Source of the DNA: UBA1234 sp964400015
Lineage (GTDB): Bacteria; Bacillota; Clostridia; TANB77; UBA1234
Length of the DNA: 30,139 nt
Reading direction: 5' to 3'
Assembly (NCBI GenBank): GCA_964400015.1
Contig: CAYNRR010000017.1
Coordinates: 1 to 30,139 of the forward strand
Part shown: one piece after another, positions 7,518-16,900 of the stretch
Numbering within the stretch: the stretch's first letter is position 1
How the letters are laid out: every line of letters starts with the position of its first letter
Made by a program: the position numbers and the translations under genes
The notes under the pieces: model-generated
The model's input: the letters and a program-made list of their open reading frames with translations, nothing else
Told to the model about the DNA's origin: nothing
The model's database searches: none

Positions 7518-8876
7518 TTATACTGTTAATATTCCATTCGGAGTATCTATTATCATAAATATTTCTTGTTCTTTTCCCGTTTCTGTATTTATATATACAA
7601 TGAAATCGTTCTCATCGACTCTTCCTTTAAATTCATACGTTAAAATTTCTGTTCTCCAATCAGTTGGTATTAGTGCCATTCCCTCGTAATATATCTCTAT
7701 ATTAGAATTTATTTTTTTCTTCGCATCCTCCATACTTATTTTGGGTATCTGATATTTTCTACTTGTATGTGCCGAATAATAACTTTGAGCTTCCATACCA
7801 ATAATAGAACCATCAGCAAGCGAAACTTTTACCTTTATTAAATCAGGATAGCATATAATATCATTTGCATCTTTATACGCATAGTTTATTGTTGCCATGC
7901 CGTTTTCTGAAATATAGTAAGTATCTTGCATACTAAAAATACCATGACTATCTAAAAATTTCTTTGCAGATTCTTTGGCTTGCTCAACTGTTATTTTTTC
8001 TTCACTAGCATTTTTGTCACTCATACACCAAAGCACTTCTCCACCTTGTATTGAAACATCAATATACATTTTTGAATCATCTTTTAACGTAATATCAAAC
8101 GAATATACCGGTATTGTCGCTTCGCTTACTTCTTCGACTTCAATATTTTTTATATTATTTGAATTGACATACTCAAACATTTTTTCTTTTGCTTGTTCTA
8201 ATGTAACTTTTTCATCTTTTAGTCCCAATGGTGTTATACTTGTCATATGATCTGAAAAAGGCCCATCATATATTAGCCCCTCGTAGTCTTGCATACTTTC
8301 TTCTATTCCTCCAAAACTATCTTGAGATACATTCGATACTTCTTGTGCTAAAAAATTAGTTTCTTCTTTTTTCGTTAATTCTTTCCATGAAATGCTTCCT
8401 GAATCTAAATCATTTACCAATTCATTTAATGTCTGATTTAGTGTCTTACATTTTTCATAATAATTTTGTAAATTTTCTAATTCTTCCTCTGACAGAGTTT
8501 CTCTATCTATTAAACTTTGAGATAACGAATATGAATAGTCGCTTAATTGATTTAAATATTGCACTATTTTTTCTAATGCTATATGAGTTATCGGAATTTG
8601 TGCAAGTGAATTTTCTGCAAGATCTGCTTTTCTCCATATGTCTGTTAAAGTTTTAGCTGCATATTCAGAAGAATTAGATATCTGCACTTTTGCAAGCAGT
8701 GTTTCGACATTATCCATATATTCTATCAAATCATAAAATGACCTTGTATATGACGATTCTAATGTTTCTATCACTTTATTATTTTCTATTTTCATATATG
8801 CACTAAATATCAAAAGTATGGCTATTAAAATAATTGCAGATATAATATTTCCTTTCTCACCGATTGTCTTGTTCAT
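7518..8876 (-). CDS. ypeB: Spore germination protein YpeB
   Basis: YpeB is needed, with the cortex-lytic enzyme SleB, for normal cortex breakdown during spore germination in Bacillus. It sits at the spore inner membrane with most of the protein outside. Here it is 452 residues, close to the 450 of B. subtilis. It has a short basic end, one membrane helix (residues 10-28), a long helical YpeB domain and the family motif YEGLIYDGPFSDH (about 198-210). Three PepSY-like repeats follow (about 220-450), each opening with a segment such as VTLEQAKEKM or ITVEQAKESA. The start at 8876 is chosen over an ATG at 8921 because GGAGG (8886-8890) sits just before it. SleB is not adjacent, whereas the two usually form an operon. 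It implies a spore-forming host. Confidence 0.88.
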   Translation of the reverse strand: MNKTIGEKGNIISAIILIAILLIFSAYMKIENNKVIETLESSYTRSFYDLIEYMDNVETLLAKVQISNSSEYAAKTLTDIWRKADLAENSLAQIPITHIALEKIVQYLNQLSDYSYSLSQSLIDRETLSEEELENLQNYYEKCKTLNQTLNELVNDLDSGSISWKELTKKEETNFLAQEVSNVSQDSFGGIEESMQDYEGLIYDGPFSDHMTSITPLGLKDEKVTLEQAKEKMFEYVNSNNIKNIEVEEVSEATIPVYSFDITLKDDSKMYIDVSIQGGEVLWCMSDKNASEEKITVEQAKESAKKFLDSHGIFSMQDTYYISENGMATINYAYKDANDIICYPDLIKVKVSLADGSIIGMEAQSYYSAHTSRKYQIPKISMEDAKKKINSNIEIYYEGMALIPTDWRTEILTYEFKGRVDENDFIVYINTETGKEQEIFMIIDTPNGILTV

Positions 8877-8958
8877 CAGTTTAAACCTCCGTTGATTGTT
8901 CTTTTTAGTAGTTTTAGCCATTTTTGTTTTTTATATACTGCATATTGTAAAGTTTTTA

Positions 8959-8967
8959 TGCTATAAT
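8959..8967 (+). promoter_or_regulatory. Extended -10 promoter for the glycosyltransferase gene
   Basis: TGCTATAAT gives a perfect TG-extended -10, 34 bases before the ATG at 9002. No clear -35 is at the right spacing, which is normal for extended -10 promoters. AAGGAG lies at 8991-8996. Confidence 0.55.
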
Positions 8968-9001
8968 TATGTCACTATATATTTTCTTTTAAGGAGATTT
9001 T

Positions 9002-10123
9002 ATGAAAAAGAAAAAAATAATTGTTTTATACGCTTCTGTTGGTGGTGGACATTTTAAAGCTGCTGAAGGTGTTAAAAATTTTATTTTAGAAAATTATTCA
9101 GATTGCAATGTTCAAATGGTGGATGCATTGAAATATACAAATAAAGTTGTAGATCAAATTATTATTAAGTCATATGTTAATATGGCAAAGTATTCACCTA
9201 AGATGTGGGGCGAAATTTACAAATTTAGCGAGAAACAATATTCTGCCGCCAATTTTAGTAATGCCGTTCAGATGCTTCTTTCAAACAAACTTTTAGCTTT
9301 ATTTAAAGCTGAACAGCCAGATAGCATAATTTCTACTCATCCTTTTATTACTGAAATGGTTGCTTCTTTGAAAAAACGTGAGAAATTTAATGTTGAACTT
9401 AATGTTATTATTACAGACTATGCGTCACATAAATTTTGGGAGTTAAAACCTGAATTTGTCGATAGATACTTTGTTGCTAATGAAGAAATGAAAGCTGGTC
9501 TTATTTATAACGGCATCTGTAAAGACAAAATTTTTGTAACCGGAATCCCCGTTGCCCCTGCCTTTTTAAAGAAATATGACAAGCTTAAAATTTATAAAGA
9601 GTTTGATTTGGACCCTAACTTACAAACGATTTTATTGTTTGGAGGTGGAGAATATGGATTGTCTAACGTAAAAAGTTTTTTTAATGGGCTTGTTAATATA
9701 AAAGAAAATATTCAAATTGTTGCAATAGCTGGTAAGAATATTAAAATTCAAAATATGTTCAAAAAAATTGCAGATAAATGTAATAAAAAAGTTTTAATTT
9801 TAGGATACACGAATAAAATTCCTGAACTTATGAATATTTCTGATGTTGTTATTTCTAAACCTGGTGGTTTGACTACAACAGAAATTTTAGTTAGTAACGT
9901 TCCTTTTATTATAATAAATCCTATTCCTGGTCAAGAAGAAGAAAACGCTAGATTTCTTTTAAATAATGGTGCTGCTGTAAGATTATATAATGCAGAAAAA
10001 GCCACGCCATTCTTTGAGAATTTTTTAAATAATACTATTAGACTTTCGCATATGAAAGCTATGCAAAAAGAAATTTCTCGACCAAACTCAACACGCGACA
10101 TTGTTCAAGAAATATTATCTTAA
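9002..10123 (+). CDS. MGDG synthase/UgtP-type glycosyltransferase
   Basis: Predicted GT28-family glycosyltransferase of the MGDG synthase/UgtP branch. Members transfer a sugar from a UDP-sugar to diacylglycerol at the inner face of the membrane, making glycolipids and lipoteichoic acid anchors. The 373 residues begin with the lipid-acceptor domain signature SVGGGHFKAA (about 11-20), and the segment STHPFITEMV is also typical. The carboxyl half has a GGGE loop (about residue 215) and the nucleotide-sugar motif SKPGGLTTTE (Ser285 to Glu294), followed by PIPGQEEENA. It has no membrane helix, as expected for a peripheral enzyme. It is a single gene with an extended -10 promoter and its own terminator. 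Whether it adds one glucose, several, or another sugar cannot be told. Confidence 0.87.
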   Translation: MKKKKIIVLYASVGGGHFKAAEGVKNFILENYSDCNVQMVDALKYTNKVVDQIIIKSYVNMAKYSPKMWGEIYKFSEKQYSAANFSNAVQMLLSNKLLALFKAEQPDSIISTHPFITEMVASLKKREKFNVELNVIITDYASHKFWELKPEFVDRYFVANEEMKAGLIYNGICKDKIFVTGIPVAPAFLKKYDKLKIYKEFDLDPNLQTILLFGGGEYGLSNVKSFFNGLVNIKENIQIVAIAGKNIKIQNMFKKIADKCNKKVLILGYTNKIPELMNISDVVISKPGGLTTTEILVSNVPFIIINPIPGQEEENARFLLNNGAAVRLYNAEKATPFFENFLNNTIRLSHMKAMQKEISRPNSTRDIVQEILS

Positions 10124-10130
10124 TAATAAT

Positions 10131-10172
10131 GGACTGCTAAAAGATTCTTAAAACTTTAGCAGTCCTTCTTTT
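10131..10172 (+). terminator. Rho-independent terminator of the glycosyltransferase gene
   Basis: An 11-base stem (GGACTGCTAAA 10131-10141 with TTTAGCAGTCC 10155-10165) is followed by TTCTTTTTATT. It lies between convergent genes and may serve both. Confidence 0.85.
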
Positions 10173-11221
10173 TATTCTTTCACAATACAGTCTAATCTAA
10201 TATCGACCATATCTTGAAACATTGTATAAAATATATCGTTTAAAATAGCTGTAATAATTGTGATTACGCTTGAAAAACTTTTGTATTTACATGTCACTTG
10301 ATATAAATTTTCTTCAAGCAGTGTCACCTTTATATTATTGTTGTAAAGCTCATTTAGAATCATAAGTTGTATATCATCTGAATAAAGCTCGAACATTATA
10401 TTTTCTGGTTTTCTTCCAAATTTTATTGCAATTCTACCAAGTGGTGAAATCAAATATGCTTTTTCTTCATTCGCTTTTATTTTATCTGCAATAGCTTCTT
10501 GTATGTGTTTTGTTAAATCCATGTACGAAAATCTAATTTTGCAAAGACCTGTTTCTTCAAACGTAGAAGCCTCAAAATAGGAGTTTTCGTTTATCAGCCT
10601 ATTCACACTAGACAAATTAAATTTTTCAACAAATTCAGCTAAATACGTTCCAAATTTGTATATAAAATTCCCAATCAATACACAGTTTCTTTCATTATCT
10701 TCTTCAGATAATTCTTCGTCCGAATAATCTTTAATATACTCTTCAACTGTTTTAAAAGGTTCTATATCATTTGTAAGTAATTTGATATATGTCGGAATGT
10801 CGTATACATTTCTCAAGTCAATAGATTTTGAATTGCACCATCTAACAAATGAGAAGGAATTAAGGGCATACTTAATAGGTTTTTCTCTTGAAATAAACGA
10901 GTTAATTAGGTCAGTGCTAACCTTATTTATTCTAACTGCGTATGTTACCTGTTCTCCGTTTGTAACATACAATCTAGTAAATGTTTCATTTACATATATA
11001 CTCACAGCTTCACTTTTTTCCAAGTCTGCTATCCTTAATTTGAAATCTTCATCATCATTTACATATATAATTTCATTATCCGTACTTAACGTAAATTTAG
11101 TTTTAATAAATGCTCTTAAAAACATCTCAATTTCATCTGGATTTTTAATTTCGTCCAATTCAGATTCAAGAGTTTTGGTTCCATTTAATTTACCCGACAA
11201 AAAAGCTATTTTTTCTTCCAA
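10172..11221 (-). CDS. Unknown protein of about 349 residues
   Basis: I recognise no family. The protein is mostly soluble-looking, with mixed alpha/beta character, acidic stretches (for example DYSDEELSEEDNE) and no metal or nucleotide motif that I can see. The frame is open back to an ATG at 11302, which would add 27 residues ending in a hydrophobic run. However, that ATG lies on the T4SS operon terminator: codons 2-9 encode its stem and the hydrophobic residues are its T-tract. It also lacks a ribosome site at proper distance. A TTG at 11221 has GGGGTGA just before it and an extended -10 (11253-11258) upstream. I therefore prefer 11221 and a cytosolic protein. It is probably not part of the T4SS operon. 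Confidence 0.65.
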   Translation of the reverse strand: MEEKIAFLSGKLNGTKTLESELDEIKNPDEIEMFLRAFIKTKFTLSTDNEIIYVNDDEDFKLRIADLEKSEAVSIYVNETFTRLYVTNGEQVTYAVRINKVSTDLINSFISREKPIKYALNSFSFVRWCNSKSIDLRNVYDIPTYIKLLTNDIEPFKTVEEYIKDYSDEELSEEDNERNCVLIGNFIYKFGTYLAEFVEKFNLSSVNRLINENSYFEASTFEETGLCKIRFSYMDLTKHIQEAIADKIKANEEKAYLISPLGRIAIKFGRKPENIMFELYSDDIQLMILNELYNNNIKVTLLEENLYQVTCKYKSFSSVITIITAILNDIFYTMFQDMVDIRLDCIVKE

Positions 11222-11252
11222 AAAATCACCCCTGTTTAAATATTCTAAAACA

Positions 11253-11258
11253 GTTATA
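11253..11258 (-). promoter_or_regulatory. Extended -10 promoter for the unknown protein gene
   Basis: On the minus strand TGGTATAAC is a TG-extended -10 located just after the T4SS terminator. The implied start of transcription (about 11246) leaves a leader of about 25 bases holding GGGGTGA before the TTG at 11221. Confidence 0.45.
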
Positions 11259-11278
11259 CCACAAAATGCAAAAAATAA

Positions 11279-11299
11279 AAAGATGGCAATGCCATCTTT
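11279..11299 (-). terminator. Terminator of the T4SS operon
   Basis: On the minus strand, 13 bases after the last T4SS stop codon, AAAGATGGC pairs with GCCATCTTT around a three-base loop and is followed by TTATTTTTT. It lies over the first codons of the longer reading of the downstream gene. Confidence 0.75.
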
Positions 11300-11312
11300 C
11301 ATTTAGTATTAT

Positions 11313-13892
11313 TTATTTTTTGTCTCCCTCAAAGTGACTCTTATAGTTTCTCATATTTTGTGCATATTTTTCCGAAATTGAGCCTCTGCTATTAGCACCT
11401 TTAAGTGTTGAAAACATACTAAGTTTTGCATCTCTTCTTTCTCTTAAGATATCTTCTCTAGTTTGACCATTTAAGAATCTCGTTGTAGTATCAATGCCAC
11501 CTTCAGTGACATCAACACCTTCGATTGCTAATATATCAGCTGCAATATCTCTTGTGTACTCTATCTCTGCATCGTTAGTTGCCTGTCTTGCATCAGAAAC
11601 TTCTTTTATTATCTTTGTTTTCTTTTTCTGGCGTTCTACAGGATCTGTTTCAGACATAAGAGCAATAAGTTCGTGACCTGAAATTTCATCATCAAATACA
11701 CCATCGCGTACGTCTTCTTCATACTCTAAAATTACTTCTTCTATTTCTTCACTAGTATTACCTTCAGCCTTTGCCTTACTTGCAACACCATGCCTTAATA
11801 AATCTATATCTATATCCAAGTTCTTTGTCATTTCTTTTGCAGCAGAACTATCATAGTTAAGATTTTTCTTTATCATTTCAGTAGCAGATATATATTCTTC
11901 TGCAGTATAAGCTCCAGACTTTCTGTTGGCAATAATCATTAAACCTTCTGCAAGTTCTTCTTCCTCTTTTGATACTTCACTGCCATCTTCATGAAGAGTT
12001 TTTGCCCAATCAATTGCAGCTTGATGAACTTGAGTTCTAAGATTTTCTTGTTCATCAGTTAAATCATCATTAGTTCTATACTTAAATGTTGAAAATGCAT
12101 GATTAAGACCTCTTACACCTTTTTCAACTTCTTCTTCTGTAATCTCTAATGGATTTTGATATCTATATGCACCATGTTGTGCAACTTGATACAACGCCAT
12201 ATTCATATACTTTCTTTGCTGTTCTTCAGACATGCCTTCTAAGCTGTATGCCAATGTAGCTTTTACCTTGCTTTCAATTACAACAGGATCTGTTATTCCA
12301 TTAGATACCATGTTAGCAATTTCTTTTCCTACAGCATCCACAGCACCTAATTGAGCCGCAGATAAATTTAAATCTCCTAATATTGCATTATCTGGGTCAT
12401 CCGCCATGGCTTGGCTAACAAGAGCATATGCTTGTTGTAATTCTTCTACACTTCTTGAATTTGGATTGTTTAAATCAGATACCGCATTTGCAAGTTTCAA
12501 TGCTTCTGCTTTTTGCTGACGTTTTTCTTCTTCCGACAAGCTACTATTTGCATCAATACTAGCTGATGTATTTTTCATACCTTCCAAGTTCAAGCCTGCA
12601 TTAGGAGCACTAGTTGCTGAAGCAAATGTGTCAAAAGCATCTAATTTAGCATCTGCAGCTTTAGTGGCCGTTCTAGAATCCATAATTTTTCTCACTGCAC
12701 TTTGATCTCCAACCAATTTATTCGTTGCGTTCTTAGCAGCACCCGTAGCCACTTGTACTTTTGCCATACTCCAAGCTGCAGTAGCACCTAAACCAACAGC
12801 TCCACCTTTCTGTACTCCAGAATCTTGAGTAAATATCTTCTTAACAATTTCTTCACCAGTGAATAAGAATGTTGCACCTGTTATTACAACTATATAGTCA
12901 AATCCTGTTGCTTCTTTGGTAGCACCAATACTTCCACAAACAAATACATAAACAATTGCGTGGAATGATTGAATAAATACGTTTAATATAAATTCTTTAT
13001 TCCAATGGTCGAATGCTTGTGATTTACCATCACCAATTTTATCTAATGCGTAAAACATTGCTACTAATGGGAATATTGCAATTAAAAAGCCAATCATAAA
13101 TAATCGTTTGTAGTAATGCAATACCAAAGTTATAAGTTGCCAAGTAAGTATTAAATACGTTAACGCCATTGCAAGTCTTTTTCCCTCATTAGCATCTTTA
13201 GCAATTTGGGACATATAGTCTGTTCCAGCACCATTAAATGGATTTTCACTAAAATCTAATTCGGAAATTGAATCTACTGTGGTAGCTGGCAAACCATTTT
13301 TAGGCATAGCATCATCATAACTTCCTTTATTTGCTGCTACAACAGAAACAAATGCATCATTTAATTTTATTACATATTTCATCGCATATGGATATAAGAA
13401 TAATATTGCTATACCTACAACCCAATACGAAAATAATGTTTTATAATGTGATAAACTTTGACCTGTAGATGATAATATAATTCTAAGTCCCATATATACG
13501 AGCATAACCATATATACTAGAATTGCAATCTTATTAAAGAATGAATAACATTCGTTAATAGTGTAATAAAGTCCTCCTTGACCACTACCATCTTCGCCCC
13601 ATATTATCTCTGAAACTTCACCGTTTTTCATATCTTTAAAATAATCTACTTTTACTGGTGTATAGTTATTAAAAACAACATCATCTATAGTTATTTGGTA
13701 ACCTATTGGAATGGCTAGTAATTTATTTATACCGTTAGCTGCACCGTTAAGCAAACTCGAAATCATTTTTTCTACTGAAGACAACTCTACTTTTTCATCA
13801 TTTGCAGCATAAGTATAGGTAGGTAATATTATATTTGTTAACATCAATGTCATCATAATCAAAATAGTTATTCTCTTGCATATTTTACTCAT
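11313..13892 (-). CDS. VirB6/TrbL-like T4SS channel protein, fifth copy (859 aa)
   Basis: Predicted polytopic inner-membrane component of a type IV secretion channel. After a signal-like helix it carries the core shared by all five copies here. Elements are TIDDVVFNNY (after a short exported stretch), a first helix pair ending in PYAMKY, LNDAFV, then YYKRLFMIGFLIAIFPLVA, DKIGDGKSQAF and NVFIQSFHAIVYV. About six helices end near residue 355. The remaining 500 residues form a soluble tail that is helical-looking, charged and rich in Ala, Glu and Asn, with no domain I recognise. The start is ATG at 13892, after AGGAGG at 13901-13906; a GTG at 13901 falls in the ribosome site itself. It begins 15 bases after the previous stop and is the last gene of the operon. 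Confidence 0.82.
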   Translation of the reverse strand: MSKICKRITILIMMTLMLTNIILPTYTYAANDEKVELSSVEKMISSLLNGAANGINKLLAIPIGYQITIDDVVFNNYTPVKVDYFKDMKNGEVSEIIWGEDGSGQGGLYYTINECYSFFNKIAILVYMVMLVYMGLRIILSSTGQSLSHYKTLFSYWVVGIAILFLYPYAMKYVIKLNDAFVSVVAANKGSYDDAMPKNGLPATTVDSISELDFSENPFNGAGTDYMSQIAKDANEGKRLAMALTYLILTWQLITLVLHYYKRLFMIGFLIAIFPLVAMFYALDKIGDGKSQAFDHWNKEFILNVFIQSFHAIVYVFVCGSIGATKEATGFDYIVVITGATFLFTGEEIVKKIFTQDSGVQKGGAVGLGATAAWSMAKVQVATGAAKNATNKLVGDQSAVRKIMDSRTATKAADAKLDAFDTFASATSAPNAGLNLEGMKNTSASIDANSSLSEEEKRQQKAEALKLANAVSDLNNPNSRSVEELQQAYALVSQAMADDPDNAILGDLNLSAAQLGAVDAVGKEIANMVSNGITDPVVIESKVKATLAYSLEGMSEEQQRKYMNMALYQVAQHGAYRYQNPLEITEEEVEKGVRGLNHAFSTFKYRTNDDLTDEQENLRTQVHQAAIDWAKTLHEDGSEVSKEEEELAEGLMIIANRKSGAYTAEEYISATEMIKKNLNYDSSAAKEMTKNLDIDIDLLRHGVASKAKAEGNTSEEIEEVILEYEEDVRDGVFDDEISGHELIALMSETDPVERQKKKTKIIKEVSDARQATNDAEIEYTRDIAADILAIEGVDVTEGGIDTTTRFLNGQTREDILRERRDAKLSMFSTLKGANSRGSISEKYAQNMRNYKSHFEGDKK

Positions 13893-13907
13893 ATTACCCA
13901 CCTCCTT

Positions 13908-16900
13908 TTATAATCTTTTGGCTCTCTGTGTAAGTGATTCGCCATCTCCTAATGTTGTTTTATTTCTTAACTCTGCTTTTTTCAAATCTACTGGACTTTC
14001 TTTTTCCACTACCGGATTTTGCGTTGGCTTTTGTTCTGGTTTTTCTGATGTTTTTGGCATAACAGATTTTACTACCCCAATCGCATCTTTAGTAGCATGT
14101 ACACCTGCTTTAACTGCAGTTTCAGCAACTTTTCTAGTTGCATCAACACCACTATCTACTACACTATACATAGCTAAACTTGTTTTAAGAGACTTATCCA
14201 TACCAGAATTATTCATACCAGCAGTCATCAAACCAGCTCCCACAGATAATGGTACATTTAGGTTTATATCAACTGCCGCATATGCACCTTCTACAAGAAT
14301 ATTCTTCACATCTTTCTTTATTGCAGCATTACTTGATTTTCTAATCGCTTCATTTTCTTTAATTCTTGCTTGCAATTCTCTTTCTCTTAGTGAATTTGAC
14401 ATTGCTGTTTGTAATACTTTAGCATCTTCACCAATTGCAAAACCATTAGCTGCAATTGAACTTGCAGTTTGATATGCTTTTGTTTTTCTAGGCTCTTGAC
14501 CAATAGTTAATTCATCTTGGTCATATTTTAACATTGTTAATAATATTTCGTCTTTATCAAGTCCTTGTACATGTCTTATTGAAGCATCCATAATACGTTC
14601 TCTGTTTGGATCAGAAGCTGCAATAGATGTAGGATCATTTAAAATTTGGATTCTAACTGTTGATTCAAAGTCATTTAAATCATATTGCATTTTCTTAATT
14701 AGTTCTAAGCATAAGTCATATTCTTCTGTTCCTTTTTTATGTGATTGCATTATTGATTTTATATTATCAATATGTGCAACAATTTCAGAAGCTGTATAAT
14801 TACCACTATCTGATTGATTTATAGCTGTTATAGACGCTGCAAGTCTCATTGCTGTTTCATGTATCTTTTCTTCACTTACTTTTGGTTTTTCACCAGTAGT
14901 TATTGTTGTAGCTTTAACTCTAGAATTTTCAACATCAGCAACAAGTTTTTTAGCTTTTTCGTAATCTGATTTTGAATTTAATGAGATAACATTCTTTCCA
15001 AGTGTTGCACCAGTAAATCCTTCTGAACCATCTCTTACAACAATTACTGTATCTTTCTCATTACTATGAGTTGAATACTTAGATGCAGGAGCTGCAGGTT
15101 TTTCTACACTTGATGAATGTTTGCCTTTTATCGAAGTCTTTTGCTCCTCTTTCTTCTTAGCCATATCTATTACTTCTTGACTTAACAATACTGCTTTCTT
15201 TGGTTTAGAATTATTACTTGCTGTATCGCCATTACTTCTCTTAATTGCTTCACCAAATTTATCTGCAAATACACTTGCAGTTTGCTCTTTCTTCATTTCT
15301 GTAGCTTTTCTTAAAGCTTTTGCCTCTGACATTTCTCTTGGTGTTTTTTGATGAACAATATGAATTGATGTATCTTTCATTTCTGGTCTGTTTTGAGCTT
15401 TTGAAGATCTGTTTCCACCCGTTGGTATATTATTACCACGAATTGGTCTTGATGTATCAGTACTTTGTGTATTAACTTGAGCTGATTTTGGTCCTTTTAT
15501 TACAAGTCCCGTTCTTCCTGCTTCTAATATGTTTTTAGCAGATGTTCTATTGCTCTTTATACCTGTATATTTTAGACCTTGTACTCTAAACTTGCCTGCA
15601 CTTTGACCAGGTCTACCCATGTTTGGTTTAAGAGTTGCTCTTTCATTAGCTTTTCTGTTTTTGATGAATTGATCTCTTACACCAGCTGCATCATATACTG
15701 CATCTCTTGTTTTCTTTGATTTCTTACTTGCCTTTTTACGTTCTGTAGCTTGGTGCATCTTTCCTGTTTGGTCACTATATACTGCTCCTGGTTGTTCAAT
15801 CTTAGCAGAACTTCTTCTTGAAGAGCCACCCATTGAGCCTCCACCCATTGAACCTCCTGTTGAACCTGCAGTAGAGCCACCACCTGTTGAAGTTTGTGTT
15901 CTTCTGCCACCTCGTTGTTTTTGTGCAGTAGCTCTTGCCATACTTCTTGTTGTCTTATTTACTTGAGTTTCTAACTCAATGTATTCAGTACTATCTTGTT
16001 TGCCTTTACTTTCTAGTTGTTTCATTCTAGCTTTCATAGCTCTTACTTTTGTAAGGCCATTTGCTTTCTTAATGCCACGTTTTACTGTTTTATATCTTCT
16101 TGAAGTTGCATTTCTTATGCCACCATTTCTATGATCTTCAATAAGTTGGGAAACAGAAAATGCATCTCTTATTTCTCCAGTTACTTCATCAATTGCTCTG
16201 TCTCTTGCATTCTTTAAACGAGCTTGTTGCATTCTATATGTAGATTCTGGTGTTCTAAATCTTCCTGAATATCTATCTCCTTTTACTCTTGTTCCACCAG
16301 ATTTAGTATTACTTTTCTTTGAAGGACTTCCACCTTTTATACCACTTAAATCATATTCTTCTTCTGGTTTTCTAAAGTTAAGTTTACTTGCAAGTCTTAT
16401 CTTTTCTAGATCATTTTCGCTAACTAATCTACTTGCCATTCTACCGGCTCTTCCGCCAGATTTTACTTGTTTAAGAATAATTTCAATTTGTTCGTTTAAT
16501 TCAACAGGTGTTAGCCCACCTACCATTATCTTATTTTGTGCTGCTCTAACCTTAAGCATATTTTCTAAATCTTGTAATGCTTCTGGATTATCTTTCAAAT
16601 ATGATGCCAATTCATTTAATTTCTTTTCTTTTTCTTCTCCATTAGGCATATTCATAGTAGCAAGTATGTTGTCTAACGCTTGGTTTCTTTCTAGTTCTGT
16701 TGAATTTTCATCTAATGCTATAGCAGCATTATCCATAAGTGTTTGTGGAGCATTTAAATCTGCAAGATTGTGTTGCATTTCACCTTGCAATGCTGTTTGT
16801 TCATCCCTTGCATTAGCTGCATCTAAACTACTAATAATTGAATCTTTTGCATGGTTTGATAAATTTCCAAGACCCTGTCTAACATGGCCAATATGACTAT

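Noticed and set aside
10782..11306. Plus-strand open frame opposite the unknown gene
   Set aside because: It has no ribosome site, looks like a typical hydrophobic shadow, and would run through the T4SS terminator.
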